Source: Paucibacter sp. B2R-40 (GTDB lineage Bacteria > Pseudomonadota > Gammaproteobacteria > Burkholderiales > Burkholderiaceae_C). From it: a stretch of DNA of 64,000 nt. How positions within the stretch are numbered: the stretch's first letter is position 1; each line of letters starts with the position of its first letter. This document shows positions 56,360 to 64,000 of this stretch, piece after piece. The DNA is taken from the NCBI RefSeq assembly GCF_025717555.1, contig NZ_JAJIRP010000004.1:63426-127425 (forward strand), in the 5' to 3' direction. Under the pieces are notes generated by a model. The model saw only the letters and a list, made by a program, of their open reading frames with translations. It was not told the origin of the DNA and did no database searches. A program made the position numbers and the translations under genes.

Positions 56360-57910
56360 TCAGAGCTTGAACACCGCCACCGATTTGGCCAAATCCTCGG
56401 CTTGCACCTGCAGGCTCTGCGCGGCGGCAGCGGACTGTTCGACCAAGGCGGCGTTCTGTTGCGTCATGGTGTCGAGTTGGGTGATGGCTTGACCGATTTG
56501 CGCAATGCCGGTGCTTTGTTCGCCCGTAGCATGGCTGATTTCGGCGACGATGGAGCTGACGCGCCCGATCGAGCCAATCACTTCTTGCATGGTTTGCCCG
56601 GCGCGCTCCACCAGCATGGCGCCGTTGTCCACCGCCTCGCCGCTGGCGGTGATCAAACCCTTGATCTCTTTGGCCGCCTCGGCCGAGCGCTGCGCCAGGC
56701 TGCGCACCTCGCTGGCCACCACCGCAAAGCCGCGCCCTTGCTCGCCGGCACGGGCCGCTTCCACAGCGGCGTTCAGCGCCAGGATATTGGTCTGAAACGC
56801 AATCCCGTCAATGGTAGAAATGATGTCGCTGATCTTGTGCGAGGACGCGCTGATGCGCTTCATGGTGTCGACCACCTCTCCCACCACCGTGCCGCCGCGC
56901 TCGGCCACTTGGGCAGCGTCCACCGCTAACTGATTGGCTTGACGGGCCGAGTCGGCATTGTGTTTGACGCTGGCCGTCAACTCTTCCATCGCGGAGGCCG
57001 TCTCTTCAAGGTTTGACGCCGCTTGTTCGGTGCGGTGGCTGAGATCTTGCCCGCCGGCGGCCACCTCGGCCGAGGCAGTGGCGATGCTGTCGGTGGCATT
57101 GCGAACATTGCCGACCACATCACGCAAAGAGGCCTGCATCGCCTGCACGCCGCGCATCAGGTCACTGGTTTCGCTTTGACCCCGCGCCTGGATACTCTCG
57201 CTCAAGTCCTGGCCGGCAATGCGCTCGGCCGACTGCTGGACTAGCCGCAAGGGCTGCAAAATCGAGTGAATATTGAAGAAGGTGAAGGCGCCAATGAAGA
57301 GCATCGCCAGCAATGACACCGCAATCAAAGCAACGCGCGTCCTGTCTTGCAAGGCCAGCGTCGCGCTCACCGCCGCAACCCCGGCCTTGTCCAGCGATTC
57401 GACCATTTCCCTGAGCTTTTGCTCGATCGGGCGAACCGCCTTCTTTGCGCCCTCAAGCGCCTTGTTGGCCGCGTCCGGGTCGGCAAAGGATTTGGCGCCA
57501 AGTTGCTTCATGAAGCTCTCCATCTCGGACTTGTAGGCGCCCAACAAGCCGTCGATGTCGGTATCGAGACGGCGCGTTTCGGGTTCCAGGTCCAGCTTGG
57601 CCAGTTCATGCAAGCCCTTGGTCGTAGCGGCATAGTTGGCGGCCCAGTCTTCACGGTATTTTTCGATCGCTTTTTCGTCTGCGAGATTGATCACCATGTC
57701 TTTCTCAAAGCGACGCAGATTGCCAACGCTGGCGCGAATGCCAGAGATCAAATTGAGCGATGCGTTGTCATCGTCGGCAAAGTGAACGAAGGAGGCTCTG
57801 GCCTGATTCAGGCTGTACAGACCCGTGCCGGCTACGGCAGCCAGCATCAGCATGGCGAAGATCGCTAAGGCATACAAGCGGGCACGTACCGTGAAATCCT
57901 GCAAATTCAT
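56360..57910 (-). CDS. methyl-accepting chemotaxis protein, tandem paralog B
   Basis: 516 residues. Same layout as paralog [21 protein letters not shown], a helical sensor ([38 protein letters not shown]), TM2, HAMP ([22 protein letters not shown]) and signalling domain to the same VAVFKL end. The cytoplasmic halves are almost the same, while the sensors differ at many positions, the pattern of duplication followed by change of ligand range or sensitivity. The 5' ends share the same CCCAGGAGTG ribosome-binding context. No pentapeptide tether. Confidence 0.94.
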   Translation of the reverse strand: MNLQDFTVRARLYALAIFAMLMLAAVAGTGLYSLNQARASFVHFADDDNASLNLISGIRASVGNLRRFEKDMVINLADEKAIEKYREDWAANYAATTKGLHELAKLDLEPETRRLDTDIDGLLGAYKSEMESFMKQLGAKSFADPDAANKALEGAKKAVRPIEQKLREMVESLDKAGVAAVSATLALQDRTRVALIAVSLLAMLFIGAFTFFNIHSILQPLRLVQQSAERIAGQDLSESIQARGQSETSDLMRGVQAMQASLRDVVGNVRNATDSIATASAEVAAGGQDLSHRTEQAASNLEETASAMEELTASVKHNADSARQANQLAVDAAQVAERGGTVVGEVVDTMKRISASSHKISDIISTIDGIAFQTNILALNAAVEAARAGEQGRGFAVVASEVRSLAQRSAEAAKEIKGLITASGEAVDNGAMLVERAGQTMQEVIGSIGRVSSIVAEISHATGEQSTGIAQIGQAITQLDTMTQQNAALVEQSAAAAQSLQVQAEDLAKSVAVFKL

Positions 57911-57943
57911 GACCAGCACTCCTGGGTGACATTCGAGACACTC

Positions 57944-57971
57944 AATATAGGCGCATCACCCAGCACGCCAA
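57944..57971 (-). promoter_or_regulatory. candidate sigma70 promoter of chemoreceptor paralog B
   Basis: On the minus strand TTGGCG (57966-57971), 16 bp, TATATT (57944-57949), ending 34 bp before the ATG. I found no good sigma28 (TAAA-N15-GCCGATAA) match here or before paralog A. Confidence 0.35.
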
Positions 57972-58095
57972 AGCGCGTTAAAGCAACACTTCGGGCGCCT
58001 ATTTCCGCGTTGTCAGCGTCGCCAAGTCCGCCACCCGGACCAGGGTCAATCCGAAAATATTCATTGAAAAGTAATATTGTTATAAATACCAATCA

Positions 58096-58137
58096 AATAC
58101 CCCTCATACAAGGGGGTAGTTAGAACAAAGCAGTTCC
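58096..58137 (+). promoter_or_regulatory. paired dyads upstream of the PEP-CTERM gene
   Basis: TACCCC-N9-GGGGTA (58098-58118) followed at once by GAAC-N6-GTTC (58123-58136), 72-110 bp before the ATG. Probably regulator sites or leader hairpins. The upstream 58050-58095 is strongly AT-rich (TAATATTGTTATAAATACC), consistent with a promoter. No sigma54 -24/-12 was recognised. Confidence 0.45.
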
Positions 58138-58207
58138 CTAGAATGCGACACGGCCCAAAAAGCACATCAGCGAAGCGGCTACCACAACGACGCCCAAGGG
58201 GAGCTCC

Positions 58208-59269
58208 ATGAATCGCAAGACTTTGAATCAATTTTCCGGACTTAAATTGGTATCTATTGCCGCCGGCCTCTTGATGGCTGCCGGTGCCAACGCTGCCGTC
58301 ATCGACCTCGGCGCTGCCCAGGGCTTCAGCGGCTTTTTCTTCGGCAATGTGAGTGCTGCGGCCGACGTTGAAGGCCGCTTGGCCGTCGGCGGCGATCTGA
58401 CATCGGGCTTCGACATTGGCTATCGCAACGCTTATGGTTCGAGCGCGCCGTCGTTGATCGTCAAGGGCGGCGTATCGCTGACCAATGCGGGCGGCGTCAA
58501 AACCGGCATGATTTACAACGGCCCGAACTCCAATATCGATACCAACGCCTCGATTGGCCCCAGCGCGGCCACCTGGGTGCCCGGCGAGGTCAAGACCGGT
58601 GGCATCGTCTATGGCAGCAGCCTGACGGCAGCCGACTGGCAATACAGCTCGGCCACCAAGAACGCCAACTACATCGACTTCTCGGCCGCTAAGAACCAGT
58701 TGACAGGTTTGTCCACCCAACTGTCCGGCTTGGCGCAGAACGGCAGTTGGGCGATCGAAAACGGTGGACTGAAGCTGACCGGCGACGGCACAGACAAGCC
58801 GCAAGTCTTCAATATCGGCAACAGCTCGCTGGCGTTTGGCCTCTCATTCGCCAACATCAAGGCCGGCGCCGCTGTGGTGATCAACAGCACGCTGAAGAAT
58901 GTTGACTTCAACGGCGACTTTGGCGGCGACAAGGCCAACAGCCCAGACGCCGTGGCGCAGCACCGCGACCGCATCATCTTCAATCTGGGCCAGGCCACCG
59001 ACTTGAATGTGCGCACCTTTTTGAACGGCAGCGTGCTGGCCGTTGCCGCCAACGTGATCGGCTCCGGCCACCTGGAAGGCACTTTGATCGCCAATTCGCT
59101 GCGCGCCGGCGCGCCGGACGCGAACAACCCGAATGGTGCCAAGCTGGAGTTGGGCTACGAGCCCTTCAAAGGCATCACCAGCGCGGTCCCCGAGCCAGTC
59201 AGCTATGCGCTGATGCTGGCCGGTTTGGGAGCGCTTGGCTTGGTATCGCGCCGCCGCTTGAAGATCTAA
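58208..59269 (+). CDS. PEP-CTERM choice-of-anchor A family exported protein
   Basis: 353 residues. Signal peptide (LKLVSIAAGLLMAAGANA), then the choice-of-anchor A domain (AQGFSGFFFGNVSAAADVEGRLAVGGDL.., late DRIIFNLGQATDLNVRTFLNGSVLAVAANVIGSGHLEGTLIANSL) and a PEP-CTERM sorting tail: VPEPVSYALMLAGLGALGLVSRRRLKI. Such proteins are cut by an exosortase (EpsH/XrtA family) and often belong to the exopolysaccharide matrix. No exosortase gene lies in the window. AGGGGAG is placed 4 nt before the ATG. Confidence 0.92.
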   Translation: MNRKTLNQFSGLKLVSIAAGLLMAAGANAAVIDLGAAQGFSGFFFGNVSAAADVEGRLAVGGDLTSGFDIGYRNAYGSSAPSLIVKGGVSLTNAGGVKTGMIYNGPNSNIDTNASIGPSAATWVPGEVKTGGIVYGSSLTAADWQYSSATKNANYIDFSAAKNQLTGLSTQLSGLAQNGSWAIENGGLKLTGDGTDKPQVFNIGNSSLAFGLSFANIKAGAAVVINSTLKNVDFNGDFGGDKANSPDAVAQHRDRIIFNLGQATDLNVRTFLNGSVLAVAANVIGSGHLEGTLIANSLRAGAPDANNPNGAKLELGYEPFKGITSAVPEPVSYALMLAGLGALGLVSRRRLKI

Positions 59270-59290
59270 GGCAACAGGTACTTTGAATTG

Positions 59291-59317
59291 CAAAAGGCTC
59301 CCCAGGGAGCCTTTTTT
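59291..59317. terminator. bidirectional terminator after the PEP-CTERM gene
   Basis: AAAAGGCTCC (59292-59301) / GGAGCCTTTT (59306-59315) with a CCAG loop, then TTTCG. It lies between two convergent genes and can serve both. Confidence 0.88.
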
Positions 59318-59337
59318 TCGTTGAAGCCAATCGAGCT

Positions 59338-60342
59338 TCAAACGCTGCGTCGGCGCCGCACGAAAAAGAATGCCGCCGCCACGACCGCGACCGCAATGCC
59401 GGCGATCAAGGTATTCAACCAGTTCTGCGCGCTGTCACGCGCAGCCAATTTGGCTTCGAGTTGCTCCATTTCCAGCTTCAAGGCCTGATGATCAGCCTGC
59501 AGCGCGCTGAACTGCGCCTGCGCGCGCTGCAAGCGGGCGGGGCCATCTTGTGCCATCAACAAATCGGCCGGCCCGGCGGCACGCCCGACGTCAATCGACA
59601 TCAAGAGGCTGGCTCCAGGTGCATCAGGGCGCACATAAAAAGGCTGCTCCTTGGCCGCTTTCAGGGGCTTGCGCGAGCTCAAAGCCAAGGTGGCCGAGCC
59701 ATCGAGGTCACTGTCAAAGCGCCAGCGCAAGCCCGGTGTTTCGGCATCCATCATGGTCAGCGGCGGCAGGCTTGCATCACCCAAACGCAACAGACTGCGC
59801 GGCCGCGCTGCCCGCTGCTCGGAGCGAAGCTTGTGAGCACGCGCTGGGCGGGCCGCCTCGCCAGGCAAGTTGAATTGATCGATTGCGGCAGGCTCGCCGG
59901 AGACAAGCTTGAAGCCCCCCGCAGGCGGCGTCATTGAATGCACTGGATCGACCAAGGCCATGACCTGTTGGGCCGGGCAACCCAAACTGAGCACCAGCAC
60001 CGGCTCCTGCATCACGAGCTTGGAGCGCACCCAAATCAGCGCCGAAGCGGCGTCAGCGCCCTTCAACAAACTCTGCTGCACATCGCTGCCAGCCAAGCGG
60101 CTGTCGCCCGCATCGACCGCGAGCCTCAAACAGTTGAGGGAGCGCGCCTCACCGGGCGCCCAGCGCACCGGCAACTGCAAGGACAGTGGCTGCCCCAGGC
60201 CGGACAACATTTGCACCGCCCCGATCTCCAGGCCCTGGGCGGCCGACCAACTGCTCAAGGCCAGGACCCCGCATATCAGCCGCGCGCCACCGAACTTGGC
60301 CCATGCTGCGGACTGAAAAATCAAAGCGGGGCAGCGATCCAT
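59338..60342 (-). CDS. FimV/HubP-like membrane protein
   Basis: 334 residues. Signal peptide (about 1-36), then an N-terminal domain with LEIGAVQMLSGLGQPLSLQLPV, the pattern of the conserved FimV N-terminus (..VLSALGQPL..). The middle is Ala/Arg-rich. A coiled coil (ARLQRAQAQFSALQADHQALKLEMEQLEAKLAAR) leads to one C-terminal TM (NTLIAGIAVAVVAAAFFFV) and RRRRSV. FimV/HubP proteins organise cell poles and type IV pili; the usual LysM and TPR parts are missing, so this is a short relative. The role is inferred only from the N-terminus. Confidence 0.65.
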   Translation of the reverse strand: MDRCPALIFQSAAWAKFGGARLICGVLALSSWSAAQGLEIGAVQMLSGLGQPLSLQLPVRWAPGEARSLNCLRLAVDAGDSRLAGSDVQQSLLKGADAASALIWVRSKLVMQEPVLVLSLGCPAQQVMALVDPVHSMTPPAGGFKLVSGEPAAIDQFNLPGEAARPARAHKLRSEQRAARPRSLLRLGDASLPPLTMMDAETPGLRWRFDSDLDGSATLALSSRKPLKAAKEQPFYVRPDAPGASLLMSIDVGRAAGPADLLMAQDGPARLQRAQAQFSALQADHQALKLEMEQLEAKLAARDSAQNWLNTLIAGIAVAVVAAAFFFVRRRRSV

Positions 60343-60502
60343 GCAGGCAGGTAGATGTGGTCAAGGCTGAAGAAAAAATTATGGGCAAAACGTTTCAGTC
60401 AGGCCCATGTCCGGCGGCCACTCTAGCATGCAAGCAGCCCGCTCGAGCGGCTTCGCACACGGTGTCGCCACTACAATCGCTCCAAACCATTTCAGCCGCG
60501 CC

Positions 60503-61735
60503 ATGACTCCATTCACCGCAGTGTCGACCCCTTTCTCGCTTCGCTCGATTTGCCTAGCGGCTGCGCTGCTGATGAGTTCCGCTTGGGCTTTGGCCGATGA
60601 AGTCAGCGATGTGCAGGCCATACTGGCCAGCGGCAAGTCGGCCGAGGGGCTGAAAAAGGTCGATCAACTCTTGCTGGCCAAGCCCAATGACCCCCGCCTG
60701 CGCCTGCAGCGCGGCATCGCGCTGTCGATGCAGAACCGTCAGGCCGAGGCGATCGTGGTGTTTCAAAAGCTGATCGAGAGCCATCCCGAATTGCCCGGGC
60801 CGTACAACAACTTGGCCGTTTTGTACGGCAACCAAGGTGACTACGAAAAGGCTCGCCAAGCGCTGGAGCTGGCGATTCGCACCAACCCGACCTATGCCAC
60901 CGCCTTCCAGAACCTCGGCGACGTCTATGCCCGGCTGGCAGGTCAGGCCTATAAAAAGGCCTTGGCCCTGGACAAGTCCGACGGCAGCCTGCCGCTGAAA
61001 TTGTCCGTGGTGCAAAACGTGTTTGAAGCCAGCGTTGACCCGCGCACGGGCAAGCCGGTGATGCCCGCAGCTGCTCCGGCGGCTGTCCCCACTCCAACAC
61101 CCGCGCCCTCGGCGACCATGCTCGCCGCAGCGCCGGCGCCGACACCCGCCGCACCCCCTGCAGTTGTGGCCAAGCCCGCTGCATCGGCAATTGCCGCGGC
61201 ACCAAAACCTGCACCAGCAACTGCACCTGCTCCAGCACCAGCACCCACACCATCGGCTGCACCAGCGCTTGCGGCAGCTGCAACCACGGTCGCGGCCGCC
61301 AAGTCCACCGCCGCACCGGTGGCCGCGACTGCATCCGCGCCCGCAACTGCGCCGCCGGTGGCCAAGGCCGAACCCGTGCGTCCCGATGCCGCCGAGCTGG
61401 ACAAGCAGGCCGTCGAGAAGGCTTTGCGTGAATGGGCCAAGGCCTGGAGCTCGCGCAATATGGTGGCTTACTTCGACGCCTACGCGCCCGACTTCAAGGG
61501 CAAGGCGGCCAGCCGCAAGGCTTGGGAGCAAGAGCGTCGCGACCGCATCACCGGGAAGAAAAAAATCACCGTGACGCTGTCCGACCTGCGCATCAAGGTC
61601 AGTGGCAACAAGGCCACAGTTCACCTGCGCCAAGACTACAACTCGGATGCCTTGAGCGTGAAGAGCGGCAAGAATATCGAACTGGTGAAAAACAAATCCG
61701 GTGATTGGCAGATCACGCAAGAAGCATCAAGCTGA
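60503..61735 (+). CDS. TPR protein with Ala/Pro linker and Cds6-like C-terminal domain
   Basis: 410 residues. Signal peptide (SLRSICLAAALLMSSAWALA), three or so TPR units (about 28-180, PGPYNNLAVLYGNQGDYEKARQALELAIRTNPTYATAFQNLGDVYARL), a ~140-residue low-complexity Ala/Pro linker, and a C-terminal NTF2-like Cds6-type domain (ALREWAKAWSSRNMVAYFDAYAPDFKGKAASRKAWEQERRDRITGKKKI). The same domain type ends the L,D-transpeptidase encoded 30 bp downstream, so both act probably in peptidoglycan trimming. TACAAT at 60473-60478 is a plausible -10. An upstream start at 60407 would hide the signal peptide. Confidence 0.82.
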   Translation: MTPFTAVSTPFSLRSICLAAALLMSSAWALADEVSDVQAILASGKSAEGLKKVDQLLLAKPNDPRLRLQRGIALSMQNRQAEAIVVFQKLIESHPELPGPYNNLAVLYGNQGDYEKARQALELAIRTNPTYATAFQNLGDVYARLAGQAYKKALALDKSDGSLPLKLSVVQNVFEASVDPRTGKPVMPAAAPAAVPTPTPAPSATMLAAAPAPTPAAPPAVVAKPAASAIAAAPKPAPATAPAPAPAPTPSAAPALAAAATTVAAAKSTAAPVAATASAPATAPPVAKAEPVRPDAAELDKQAVEKALREWAKAWSSRNMVAYFDAYAPDFKGKAASRKAWEQERRDRITGKKKITVTLSDLRIKVSGNKATVHLRQDYNSDALSVKSGKNIELVKNKSGDWQITQEASS

Positions 61736-61765
61736 TTCCCGAATTCTCTGCATGCTTTGACTGAC

Positions 61766-63184
61766 ATGAACGACGCGCAACAAGTCCCCGATCCAAACGC
61801 CAAAGTCAAACGGCCAGGCCAGGTTCGGGCCGCAGCGGCCCTAGCCATGGGCGGCACCGTCAAGCCGGTGCTGCTGGCCTCGCTCGGGCTGGTGGCCGTG
61901 TTGGGCGCGGTGGGCTATGTGTTTGCCAAAGTCGACTTCAAGGCCGGGTCCCCGGCCCTGAACTTTCCTTTGCCGACAAGTGACAGCTCGCCCACGCAGG
62001 CCATGTCCAAGAGCAGTCCGGCACAACGCCTGCTCCAAACCGACATCGATGGACAAACGCCCGAGGGTCAGTTGATCCTAGCCTATCAACATCTGGCGCG
62101 CGGCGACGAAGCTCAGGCCTTCAGCACCGCCGAGCAATTGGTCAAGCGTCAACCTGACTTTGCGCTGGCGCAACTGCTGCATGGGGACTTGCTGCTGGCC
62201 CGCAGCGGCCTGGCCGGAGCCGCCGCGCTCGGGCCCGAGGCCACGGCGAGCGCCGCCAACGGGGCCGCCGCTGCTGCGGCAGCTGGCAGCATCGAAGGTT
62301 TGCGTGCCGAGGCCAAGCTGCGCTTGGCCGCGCTGGTAGAGCGCCCACCCCAGAACGCCCTGCCTCGCCAGTTGTTGAATTTGTCGCCGGCGGTGCGCCA
62401 TGCAGTCGTGGTCGACACCAGCCATGCCCGCCTGTACTTGTTTGAAAACGGTAGCGATGGCCTGAAGCTGCTGCGCGACAGCTATGTCTCGATCGGCAAG
62501 CTGGGCACCGGCAAGCTGCAGGAAGGCGATCAGCGCACGCCGCTGGGTATTTATCACGTCGGTGTGCGGCGTGACGAGGCGGCGGCCCGCTATGGCGCGG
62601 CCGCCTTGCCGCTGAACTACCCGAGCGAGTACGACCGCCTGCTGGGCCGTGGCGGCAGCAGCATCTGGCTGCACGGCGAGCGTGCCGGCAACTATGCACG
62701 CGGCCCGCAGTCCACCGATGGCTGCATCGTGCTCAGCAATGACGAGATGCGGGCACTCGCCGATGTCGTCGCCGCGCGTGAAACGCCGGTGGTGATTGTA
62801 GAAAACATCGACTGGGTCGACCGCAAACTGGCCGTCAAGTCGCCGCTCGATACGGGCTTCGAGCGGGCCTATCAGGCTTGGCAGCAGGCGCGCCTGAGCC
62901 AAGACGCGACCAGCCTGCGCGGTTTTTACGAGACCGGCTTGGAGCGTGGCTCGGACAGCGCCGCCGCCCGTCTGGATGCCAACCTCGCCCACATGGCCAA
63001 GCAAGAGCTGCCCGTGCAGTCACTCGAGCGCTTGAGCCTGCTGCCCTGGCCCGACCAGCCATCGGTGAAAATCGTCACCTACCGGGAACTGAGCCCGAAC
63101 GGCGGCGCGCCCAAGCTCAAGCGCCAATACTGGCGTGAGAAAGACGGCCACTGGACAATCTTCTTCGACGGCTTGGTCAGCTGA
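61766..63184 (+). CDS. L,D-transpeptidase (YkuD) with Cds6-like C-terminal domain
   Basis: 472 residues. One N-terminal TM (VKPVLLASLGLVAVLGAVGYVFA), a helical linker with a tail of Ala, and the YkuD domain (about 205-340): RHAVVVDTSHARLYLFENG, GTGKLQEGDQRTPLGIYHV, and the active-site block IWLHGERAG..STDGCIVLSNDEM with catalytic Cys320 and His in WLHGE. The C-terminal Cds6-like domain (FERAYQAWQQARLSQDATSLRGFY..) probably binds peptidoglycan or substrate. L,D-transpeptidases form 3-3 crosslinks or attach proteins; this subgroup may instead act as an L,D-carboxypeptidase. ATG 61766 is used; a TTG at 61757 is three codons upstream. Confidence 0.9.
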   Translation: MNDAQQVPDPNAKVKRPGQVRAAAALAMGGTVKPVLLASLGLVAVLGAVGYVFAKVDFKAGSPALNFPLPTSDSSPTQAMSKSSPAQRLLQTDIDGQTPEGQLILAYQHLARGDEAQAFSTAEQLVKRQPDFALAQLLHGDLLLARSGLAGAAALGPEATASAANGAAAAAAAGSIEGLRAEAKLRLAALVERPPQNALPRQLLNLSPAVRHAVVVDTSHARLYLFENGSDGLKLLRDSYVSIGKLGTGKLQEGDQRTPLGIYHVGVRRDEAAARYGAAALPLNYPSEYDRLLGRGGSSIWLHGERAGNYARGPQSTDGCIVLSNDEMRALADVVAARETPVVIVENIDWVDRKLAVKSPLDTGFERAYQAWQQARLSQDATSLRGFYETGLERGSDSAAARLDANLAHMAKQELPVQSLERLSLLPWPDQPSVKIVTYRELSPNGGAPKLKRQYWREKDGHWTIFFDGLVS

Positions 63185-63233
63185 ACGGACAGCGCCCGTG
63201 CGAAAGGCACGTCGGCCGCAATAGGCGGCTCGA

Positions 63234-63239
63234 CTACAA
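63234..63239 (+). promoter_or_regulatory. candidate -10 TACAAT
   Basis: CTACAATC 55 bp before the small secreted protein gene, the same context as CTACAATC at 60472 before the TPR gene. No good -35 hexamer was found for either. Confidence 0.35.
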
Positions 63240-63293
63240 TCAACCCGTCCCCGCCCTGCCCCTGTCCCCCATTTACAGCCACTGGAAAATACC

Positions 63294-63692
63294 ATGTACC
63301 GCTGTGCCAAGTCTTTGATCTTGTCCGTCTGCGCAGCCACAGCGCTGAGCCTCAGCGCTCAAGCGCAGGCGCAGACCCACCGCCCCTTCCCTGCGCAGGC
63401 CTTGCGCGGCGACTTGGTGATTTTGCAAACACCCGATATCAGCCTCAACGGCCACTCTGCCAGGCTGGCACCCGGCGCCCGCGTGCGCGGCGACACCAAT
63501 CTTTTGCAGCAACCGGCCTCGCTCAGCGGCGAAAAGTTGGTCGTGCACTACACACTGGACCCGTCCGGTCTGCTGATGGACGTGTGGGTACTGAACCCGG
63601 TCGAGCTGGCCAACAAGCCCTGGCCACGCAGCCAGCAAGAAGCCGAGAACTGGTCCTTCGACCAGGCTTCACAGGTCTGGACCAAGCGCTAG
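63294..63692 (+). CDS. small secreted hypothetical protein
   Basis: 132 residues. Signal peptide ([22 protein letters not shown]), then a small beta-rich domain ([67 protein letters not shown]) and an acidic, Trp-containing end. I recognise no named family. It stands between the L,D-transpeptidase and miaB, as in a conserved-looking cluster, but no function can be given. Confidence 0.75.
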   Translation: MYRCAKSLILSVCAATALSLSAQAQAQTHRPFPAQALRGDLVILQTPDISLNGHSARLAPGARVRGDTNLLQQPASLSGEKLVVHYTLDPSGLLMDVWVLNPVELANKPWPRSQQEAENWSFDQASQVWTKR

Positions 63693-63727
63693 CCTGCGCC
63701 CATTTTCATTAACTTGCGGTCGGGCCA

Positions 63728-63750
63728 AGCGCCGGGCCGCCCCAAGCCGG
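63728..63750 (+). repeat. 23-bp GC-rich interspersed repeat, copy 2
   Basis: Identical over 23 bp to the reverse complement of 23494-23516. Self-complementary flanks (CGGGCC..GGCCCG) let it form a hairpin. It lies in the miaB leader. Confidence 0.6.
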
Positions 63751-63757
63751 CCCGCAT

Positions 63758-63797
63758 CCCCTCGGGGGATCGGTCGGTGTACTCACCGAACGAGGGG
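63758..63797 (+). promoter_or_regulatory. hairpin hiding the miaB ribosome-binding site
   Basis: CCCCTCG (63758-63764) pairs with CGAGGGG (63791-63797), and inside it TCGGTG (63774-63779) pairs with CACCGA (63784-63789) over a TACT loop. The right arm contains the Shine-Dalgarno GAGGGG 4 nt before the ATG at 63802. Confidence 0.55.
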
Positions 63798-63801
63798 CAC
63801 C

Positions 63802-64000
63802 ATGTCCAAAAAAGTCTTCATCAAAACCTTCGGCTGCCAAATGAACGAGTACGACTCGGGCAAGATGGCTGACGTGCTGGGCGCGGCCCAAGGCTACGAG
63901 AAAACCGACGATGTCGAGCAAGCCGATCTGATTCTATTCAACACCTGCTCGGTGCGCGAGAAGGCCCAGGAGAAGGTCTTCTCCGATCTGGGCCGGGTCA
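63802..64000 (+). CDS. miaB: tRNA-2-methylthio-N6-isopentenyladenosine synthase MiaB, 5' part
   Basis: Only the first 66 codons are inside the window. The reading [22 protein letters not shown].. with Cys12 and [15 protein letters not shown] with Cys49 is the N-terminal UPF0004 domain of MiaB, which coordinates the auxiliary [4Fe-4S] cluster. MiaB adds methylthio to i6A37 of tRNAs. A strong GAGGGG ribosome-binding site lies just upstream within a predicted hairpin. Confidence 0.95.
   Translation, partial: MSKKVFIKTFGCQMNEYDSGKMADVLGAAQGYEKTDDVEQADLILFNTCSVREKAQEKVFSDLGRV

Overview
The window is a high-GC chromosomal segment from a betaproteobacterium of the order Burkholderiales. The evidence is a long class I NrdA beside NrdB, an Ala/Lys/Pro histone H1-like protein, PilS/PilR, divergent ypjD/ffh, a PEP-CTERM protein and TACAAT-type promoters. 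The Leptothrix/Rubrivivax/Roseateles group is a reasonable guess, but the sequence alone does not fix the genus. I see no insertion sequence, prophage, CRISPR array or rRNA.

Positions 1-36249 are mostly housekeeping. A minus-strand run ybaK-plsY-ridA-glutaredoxin is followed by an AI-2E family permease on the other strand. Next come the overlapping pair alpha-2-macroglobulin/pbpC (periplasmic defence plus peptidoglycan repair), a histone H1-like gene and nrdB/nrdA. nrdA is preceded by a sigma70 promoter wrapped in two NrdR-like boxes. The ypjD-PP0621-pilS-pilR operon runs away from ffh, and ffh converges on ftsY over a shared terminator. An ornithine cyclodeaminase-family gene, tRNA-Met(CAT), a divergent fbpB/fbpC ferric-type ABC pair without its binding protein, ctpA, moeB-like, LOG, arginase, DUF429 and S10 peptidase genes complete this part. 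A five-copy 49-bp tandem repeat starts inside the arginase 3' end.

Positions 36253-57910 form a dense signalling island. It holds four chemoreceptor-type proteins, three histidine kinases, a MerR-HTH/receiver fusion and four receivers of one related type. One of these receivers is a stand-alone protein lacking the phosphoacceptor Asp; the others are fused to a kinase, to DUF3369-GGDEF*-EAL, or to DUF3369 alone. A YfiR-family periplasmic protein is coupled to a kinase, and a TonB-dependent receptor is followed by an orphan amino-acid-type binding lipoprotein. Together these suggest a multi-input chemosensory and c-di-GMP network; this is inference from architecture and context. It is the best candidate in the window for an undescribed system.

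Positions 58208-64000 carry a PEP-CTERM choice-of-anchor protein behind a dyad-containing leader and a FimV-like membrane protein. They continue with a TPR-Cds6-like protein next to an L,D-transpeptidase with its own Cds6-like tail, a small secreted protein, and the start of miaB, whose ribosome-binding site lies in a predicted hairpin.
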